Of a stretch of DNA of 64,000 nucleotides, positions 59,837 through 64,000 are shown piece by piece. The notes beneath the pieces were generated by a model that did no database searches, was not told where the DNA came from, and saw only the letters and a list, made by a program, of their open reading frames with translations. The DNA lies in NCBI GenBank assembly GCA_910579505.1, contig CAJTTZ010000014.1:24615-88614 (forward strand), read 5' to 3'. This DNA comes from an uncultured Lachnospiraceae bacterium (lineage in GTDB: Bacteria; Bacillota; Clostridia; Lachnospirales; Lachnospiraceae). Position 1 is the stretch's first letter. Every line of letters starts with the position of its first letter. A program made the position numbers and the translations under genes.

Positions 59837-61234
59837 ATGTTTATTGGCAGAGAGCGGGAACTGGCGTCCTTGAATCAATTATACCAGTCTGATAAATTTG
59901 AATTTGCAGTCGTTTATGGCCGTCGTCGTGTAGGAAAATCAGCGCTGATCAATCAGTTTATCCGGGATAAAAAAAGCATTTATTTTATGGGCGTAGAGAG
60001 CAATGCCGCGCAGAATCTGGAAAATTTCAGTAAAAGTATTATGGAATTTGGGACGGGCATACCCGCGGAGATGGCTTTTGTATCCTTTCAGGCAGCGTTA
60101 GAATATGTCTTTAAAATAGCTGAAAAGGAAAGGCTTATCCTTGCCATTGACGAATATCCTTATGTGGCTCGTTCTTCCAAGAGTCTTGCTTCCACTTTAC
60201 AGCTTTTGATTGACCAGTATAAAGACAGTTCTAATCTGATGTTGATTCTATGCGGCTCCTCCATGTCTTATATGGAAGATCATGTGCTGGCTTACAAATC
60301 GCCGCTCTATGGCAGACGGACAGCACAGATGAAGATACTGCCTTTTGATTTTGAGGATGTCTGTCGCTACTATAAAAATTTTTCTGATCAAGATAAAGCT
60401 CTGGCTTACGGCATCGTGGGAGGAACACCGCAGTATCTTCTGCAGATGGATGACAGAAAAAGCATAGAAGAAAATATAAAGAATACATTTTTGAATCCTA
60501 TTTCTTTTTTGTTTGAGGAGCCGGAAAATCTGTTAAAGCAGGAAGTGAGAGAACCCGCTCTGTATAATGCCATTATTACCGCTATAGCGACAGGCGCGTC
60601 GCGGATGGCGGAGATTTCCACAAAAGTGGGAGAAGACACGAGTGTTTGTGTGACTTATCTGAAAAATTTGGTGGCGCTTGGGCTGGTCCGAAAGGAAACG
60701 CCTTACGGTGAAAAGGCTTCCAGAAAATCTATTTATTTTATTGACGACAATATGTTTCGATTCTGGTACCGATTTATACCAGAAAACAGTTCCATGATTG
60801 TCCGTGGGGCTGTTGATGTGGTTTATAAGCGGATGGAACCGCATTTATCCGATTATATGGGAAAAGTGTTTGAAGAAATATGTAAGCAGTATCTGTGGAA
60901 ACTTCTGCTTACGGGAGAGTCACCTGTAGAATTTAAGGAACTTGGCCGCTGGTGGGGTACGGATTCATCTACCAAAAGTCAGGCAGAGATTGATATTATG
61001 GGAGAAGAAGATCAGGAAACTGTATTGTTTGCCGAGTGTAAATGGACAAACGAAAAAGTGGATGCGGGTGTTTTGGAAAAACTGGCGGAAAAAAGCAGGT
61101 TGTTCCATTATCGTAATACCCATCTCTATCTTTTTGCCAAAAATGGATTTACGAGAGGATGTGAAGAAAAGGCGGGTGAGATGGGGAATGTGAAGATGGT
61201 TTCCTACAGTGATATTATAAAGTTGTTAGGGTGA
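59837..61234 (+). CDS. archaeal-type AAA ATPase with winged-helix and PD-(D/E)XK-like domain (DUF234-type)
   Basis: 465 residues; AGGAGGGG lies eight bases before the ATG. Walker A GRRRVGKSA at 28-36, Walker B-type LILAIDEYPYV near 100, a sensor region ILCGSSMSYMEDHV, then a winged-helix part (TGASRMAEISTKVGEDTSVC) and a C-terminal region with Asp386 in AEIDIMG and Glu400-x-Lys402 in FAECKW, the spacing of a PD-(D/E)XK nuclease core. Relatives are widespread but uncharacterised. The gene stands alone, behind iterons, which suggests tight control of a potentially toxic product. Confidence 0.85.
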   Translation: MFIGRERELASLNQLYQSDKFEFAVVYGRRRVGKSALINQFIRDKKSIYFMGVESNAAQNLENFSKSIMEFGTGIPAEMAFVSFQAALEYVFKIAEKERLILAIDEYPYVARSSKSLASTLQLLIDQYKDSSNLMLILCGSSMSYMEDHVLAYKSPLYGRRTAQMKILPFDFEDVCRYYKNFSDQDKALAYGIVGGTPQYLLQMDDRKSIEENIKNTFLNPISFLFEEPENLLKQEVREPALYNAIITAIATGASRMAEISTKVGEDTSVCVTYLKNLVALGLVRKETPYGEKASRKSIYFIDDNMFRFWYRFIPENSSMIVRGAVDVVYKRMEPHLSDYMGKVFEEICKQYLWKLLLTGESPVEFKELGRWWGTDSSTKSQAEIDIMGEEDQETVLFAECKWTNEKVDAGVLEKLAEKSRLFHYRNTHLYLFAKNGFTRGCEEKAGEMGNVKMVSYSDIIKLLG

Positions 61235-61275
61235 ATGTTTTATATTATAAAATGAGAAGAATGGAGGGAGAAAGT

Positions 61276-61341
61276 ATGAGACGAAAAATGCAGGCATTAT
61301 TTCAAAATGGAGACAAGGACACTTTTGCCCATGCAGAATAG
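61276..61341 (+). CDS. 21-residue leader-like ORF
   Basis: MRRKMQALFQNGDKDTFAHA plus one residue and stop. A strong site GGAGGGAGAAAG precedes the ATG. The stop codon falls just after the first arm of a perfect 11-bp hairpin (61327-61366). It may be a leader peptide or a remnant; translation is unproven. Confidence 0.4.
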   Translation: MRRKMQALFQNGDKDTFAHAE

Positions 61342-61446
61342 CGGGCATATAGAACTCTGCATGGGCGGCTAAAACTATATGTTCTGCTGTTTCTGCACTT
61401 TATTTATGCAATGGTCGTCAACCCCGCAGCAAGCTGTAAGGTTGAC
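61327..61446 (+). promoter_or_regulatory. structured leader upstream of the CD3324-like gene
   Basis: GCCCATGCAGA (61327-61337) pairs perfectly with TCTGCATGGGC (61356-61366). Then GTCAACC (61417-61423) pairs with GGTTGAC (61440-61446), enclosing CAGC-AA-GCTG. The second hairpin ends 6 bp before the AAGGAG ribosome site. Confidence 0.6.
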
Positions 61447-61468
61447 TCGTAAATAAGGAGCGGTGAAA

Positions 61469-61726
61469 ATGAAATATATAAATGCAGCAGAAATATTGCC
61501 GGATCGGTTATTGAAGGAGCTTCAAGGATATATTAATGGTGGGGTGCTTTATATTCCGAAGGCGTCAGATAAAAGGGAATGGGGAACTGCCAACGGTTCA
61601 CGCCTTTTTTATCAGAAGCGGAATGAGGAAATAAAAAGGCTTTATAAAGCCGGGTATTCTCTGGATATATTAGTAGAACGCTACCATCTGGCATATAGCA
61701 CGATCAGGAAAATAGTATACGGATAA
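61469..61726 (+). CDS. CD3324-like small DNA-binding protein
   Basis: 85 residues from the ATG at 61469, eight bases after AAGGAG; a GTG at 61463 is less likely. It begins MKYINAAEILPDRLLKELQGY, continues with GGVLYIPK, and ends with a helix-turn-helix-like KRNEEIKRLYKAGYSLDILV-ERYHLAYSTIRKIVYG. This pattern recalls the CD3324 family of small regulators in Clostridia, related in form to Mor-type activators. Target unknown. Confidence 0.75.
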   Translation: MKYINAAEILPDRLLKELQGYINGGVLYIPKASDKREWGTANGSRLFYQKRNEEIKRLYKAGYSLDILVERYHLAYSTIRKIVYG

Positions 61727-61896
61727 TTGCAAGGCGCTTGCCCGAAAGGCAGGCGTCTTTTGCGGTGATTTTATTTATAGTCATTCTCATCCCTGTCAGT
61801 ATTGTTTTGTGTCTGTTACAATGATAAGGTATCATAAGTTTCTCAAATTAATTTCTTTAAAATAGAAAAAAACAAGGAAAGTGAGAAATCAGAGCT

Positions 61897-62805
61897 ATGA
61901 AAAACGTAACGACGAAGCAATTTCAGTTATTATCGGACAATCAGACGGTATGGGATTTACTGGTCGAAAATTACGCGGAAAATGGAGTAGAAGCGCCATT
62001 TTTTGAATACGCGCTTACCTCAAGCTGGCTGGATAAACGGTATCTCTATTTAAACAGACTTTGGTTTGATAAAGAGAAGGCAGTTGCCATTGTTTTCTAT
62101 GAACAGCCGTGTACAGATATATATTTTAGCTTGCATCAGGGATATGAAGCGTTGGCGGAGGAGATGATAGCATATGCGGAAAAGTACATTCCGGGAAATG
62201 GGAAAGAAAAGACATTCTTTTTTTGCCAAGGGCAGCAGGCGCTGATGGATGCTGCAGGAAAAAAGGGGTACAGACAGGAATTTACCATTGAAAATTATGT
62301 CATTGATTTTGATGTGGCACAATTAAATTACCCATTGCCGGAGGGGTTTCATTTTGTAGAACACGATAAAGTGGACCCGGTAAAACATGCGGTTTGCTGT
62401 TGGAAAGGGTTTGACCATGAGGATAAGGGTCCGTTTGAAAACTGGGAAGGGGAAGATCCGGGAACGCCATGGAATCCCCAAAAAGCATATCAGGGTACCA
62501 TTAGCGATATTATGGCTCCGCCCCCGCATTCTACATATGAGTATAATGTAATAATTGCAAATGAGAGAGAAGAATATGTGTGCTTTTCGGGAATGTGGTG
62601 GGTGCCGGAAAATAAGCTCGCATATATGGAGCCGCTTTGTACAATACCCGAATATCGTCATAAAGGTCTGGCGGCAGCGGCGCTTTCTGTGCATTATCGA
62701 AGAATGAAGGAGCTGGGGGCTGCGTGTATGACTGGCGGAGGAAACGAGTTTTACCGCAGAATAGGCTACAATCGCAAAAATCAGATATACGGCTGGAAAA
62801 AGTAA
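61897..62805 (+). CDS. GNAT-family N-acetyltransferase
   Basis: 302 residues. The C-terminal half carries the GNAT fold with the acetyl-CoA loop EYRHKGLAAAALSVHYRRMKEL (R-x-x-G-x-[GA]-like; here RHKGLA) and a late MTGGGNEFYRRIGYN. The N-terminal half (about 1-150) is a degenerate GNAT-like or separate domain. Substrate unknown. The ribosome site is weak. It is 18 bp before the nucleotidyltransferase gene, so the two are probably co-transcribed. Confidence 0.85.
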   Translation: MKNVTTKQFQLLSDNQTVWDLLVENYAENGVEAPFFEYALTSSWLDKRYLYLNRLWFDKEKAVAIVFYEQPCTDIYFSLHQGYEALAEEMIAYAEKYIPGNGKEKTFFFCQGQQALMDAAGKKGYRQEFTIENYVIDFDVAQLNYPLPEGFHFVEHDKVDPVKHAVCCWKGFDHEDKGPFENWEGEDPGTPWNPQKAYQGTISDIMAPPPHSTYEYNVIIANEREEYVCFSGMWWVPENKLAYMEPLCTIPEYRHKGLAAAALSVHYRRMKELGAACMTGGGNEFYRRIGYNRKNQIYGWKK

Positions 62806-62823
62806 GAGAAGGGGGATAAATGG

Positions 62824-63903
62824 ATGATAATTTTGGAAGAAAGAAACAGGAAGATCATAGACGCTGTGATCAGTAAAGCAAATGCTGTGTGTCCGGGTTC
62901 CCTTGCCCTGATCGGAATAAACGGCTCTTTTATGACTGGTGACTATTATGAAAAGTCAGATCTGGATCTATTGATTCTGATCAATGATGACAGGGGTTGG
63001 CAGCTTGGATGCAGTATGATACAGGACGATCTGCAGGTCGGACATGATATTTATTGTACCAGATGGGAAGATTTACAGTATGATGCCAATTATGAACATC
63101 CCAATATTTCCAAACTGATGGATTCGGAAATTGTGTATTGTGCGGATGAGAAATATAAAGAAAAATTACTTGCATTGCGGCAAAAAGCAAAGGATATTCT
63201 GGAGGCGCCTTTCTCCGGGGAAGATTACGAGAAGGCAGAAAAAGGGTTAAGAGAAGCGGAACATTGTTATGTGATGGCGATGCTTTCTGACGAGAGTTCC
63301 AGAGTGTCACAATGGGCGGGCGGTGTCGTTTATTATGTCGAAAATGCGATAGCGATGCTAAATAAGCAGTATTTTCATTATGGTGTAAAGTGCGTGTATG
63401 AAGAACTGGGCGCAATGAAGAAAAGACCTGAAAAACTTTGCGATATGATAGAGCATGTGGTATCGGCAGTTTCTGCCGCATCTGTAAAAGAGCATGTAAC
63501 CCTACTGATGAAAGAAACAACAGCCGTGTTTCATCAGGTAAAGAAGACGATTTCCGCAGAGAAGAAACCTATAGCTGCGGATACAATCGGCGGCACTTAT
63601 GAGGAAATGTATTCAAACTGGCGAAATAAGATGTATCTGGCTGCTTCCACAGGAAACAGACACCTTGCGTTTATGAGTTTAATCAGCGCAAATGTCATGT
63701 TTGCTGAGATCAGCAGTGAAGTAGATATAGGGGAATATGATATTTTGGGCTGTTATAATCCAGAAGATTTGTATCAGACGGCACATGCATATGACCATAT
63801 TTTAAATGCATATCTGGGTGAATACAGAAAAGGGGGTGTATCGGAGAGGCGGTATTCGGATATTGATGCGTTTGTAACGGATTATCTGATGAATCGGCAG
63901 TAA
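62824..63903 (+). CDS. nucleotidyltransferase-domain protein (ANT-like)
   Basis: 359 residues. The N-terminal polymerase-beta fold has GSFMTGDYYEKSDLDLLI: Gly34-Ser35 and Asp46-x-Asp48, the pattern of MNT/aminoglycoside nucleotidyltransferases. A helical C-terminal region resembles the four-helix part of such enzymes. It could adenylylate a small molecule or drug; the substrate is unknown. GGGGG lies eight bases before the ATG. Confidence 0.82.
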   Translation: MIILEERNRKIIDAVISKANAVCPGSLALIGINGSFMTGDYYEKSDLDLLILINDDRGWQLGCSMIQDDLQVGHDIYCTRWEDLQYDANYEHPNISKLMDSEIVYCADEKYKEKLLALRQKAKDILEAPFSGEDYEKAEKGLREAEHCYVMAMLSDESSRVSQWAGGVVYYVENAIAMLNKQYFHYGVKCVYEELGAMKKRPEKLCDMIEHVVSAVSAASVKEHVTLLMKETTAVFHQVKKTISAEKKPIAADTIGGTYEEMYSNWRNKMYLAASTGNRHLAFMSLISANVMFAEISSEVDIGEYDILGCYNPEDLYQTAHAYDHILNAYLGEYRKGGVSERRYSDIDAFVTDYLMNRQ

Positions 63904-63969
63904 GTATGGGTATTAATTGAATTTTAGCTGTATTTTTTGAAAAAGTGCTGACTTGAAATTTTAAATTCC

Positions 63970-63995
63970 AGTGCAGAAGTAAATTCTACTGCACT
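63970..63995. terminator. possible hairpin after the nucleotidyltransferase gene
   Basis: AGTGCAG (63970-63976) and CTGCACT (63989-63995), followed by only a short T run at the window edge. Confidence 0.4.
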
Positions 63996-64000
63996 TTAAA

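Noticed and set aside
1..64000. CRISPR arrays, prophage, insertion sequences or integrated elements.
   Set aside because: No evenly spaced repeats with unique spacers, no transposase, integrase or phage structural genes were seen. The only regular array is the four-unit iteron set at 59722-59773, which has no spacers of CRISPR size.

Overview
The window is a chromosomal segment centred on the replication origin of a spore-forming member of the Clostridia, most likely Lachnospiraceae. The basis is the gene order rpmH-rnpA-yidD-yidC-khpB-mnmE-mnmG-rsmG-parA-parB on the left arm and dnaA-dnaN-rlbA-recF-gyrB-gyrA on the right arm, the sporulation genes yabP, yabQ and a SpoIIE-type phosphatase, and small families typical of that group (DUF4446, a probable DUF3881 protein, a CD3324-like protein). 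The genus cannot be fixed from the sequence alone.

Layout. 1-12 kb (minus strand): ftsH (cut by the window edge), hpt, tilS and a SpoIIE-type phosphatase, then divIC-yabQ-yabP-rqcP, hup, mazG, a large PEGA-domain lipoprotein, a CotS-like kinase-fold protein and cca. 12-21.6 kb: a carbohydrate module (GH3 glycosidase, GH127 beta-L-arabinofuranosidase, AraC regulator), then a HAD phosphatase, a sugar O-acetyltransferase and two more AraC regulators. 21.7-31.9 kb: tRNA-Pro, a membrane protein, a cation/proton antiporter with a tiny coupled ORF, thioredoxin, trmB, a D-Ala-D-Ala carboxypeptidase, a membrane-anchored MerR regulator, tRNA-Arg, serS, an HD-GYP protein and a DUF4446 protein. 31.9-45 kb: parB, parA, an oxidoreductase, two perfect parS sites, a two-component system, an alpha/beta hydrolase and the conserved origin-left genes. 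45.0-45.5 kb and 46.9-47.2 kb: DnaA-box-rich AT-rich intergenic regions forming a probable bipartite oriC. 45.5-54.3 kb: the dnaA-gyrA series. 54.5-64 kb: accessory genes, including a phosphoesterase, two membrane or redox proteins, a MATE exporter, an AAA ATPase fused to a PD-(D/E)XK-like domain behind an array of 15-bp iterons, a CD3324-like protein and an acetyltransferase/nucleotidyltransferase pair.

How it works together. Near oriC the genes point away from the origin on both sides, as usual for heavily expressed replication, translation and tRNA-modification genes. ParA, ParB and the parS sites lie within about 13 kb of the origin. The left arm mixes housekeeping genes with sporulation and division genes.

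The less ordinary content is mostly non-coding: several intergenic regions carry long nested palindromes; two small hairpin repeat families each occur at two distant sites; and a canonical promoter sits directly behind four 15-bp-phased repeats. I found no CRISPR array, prophage, insertion sequence or multi-gene defence island. By eye, the left 22 kb looks richer in G+C than the origin region; I did not calculate this.
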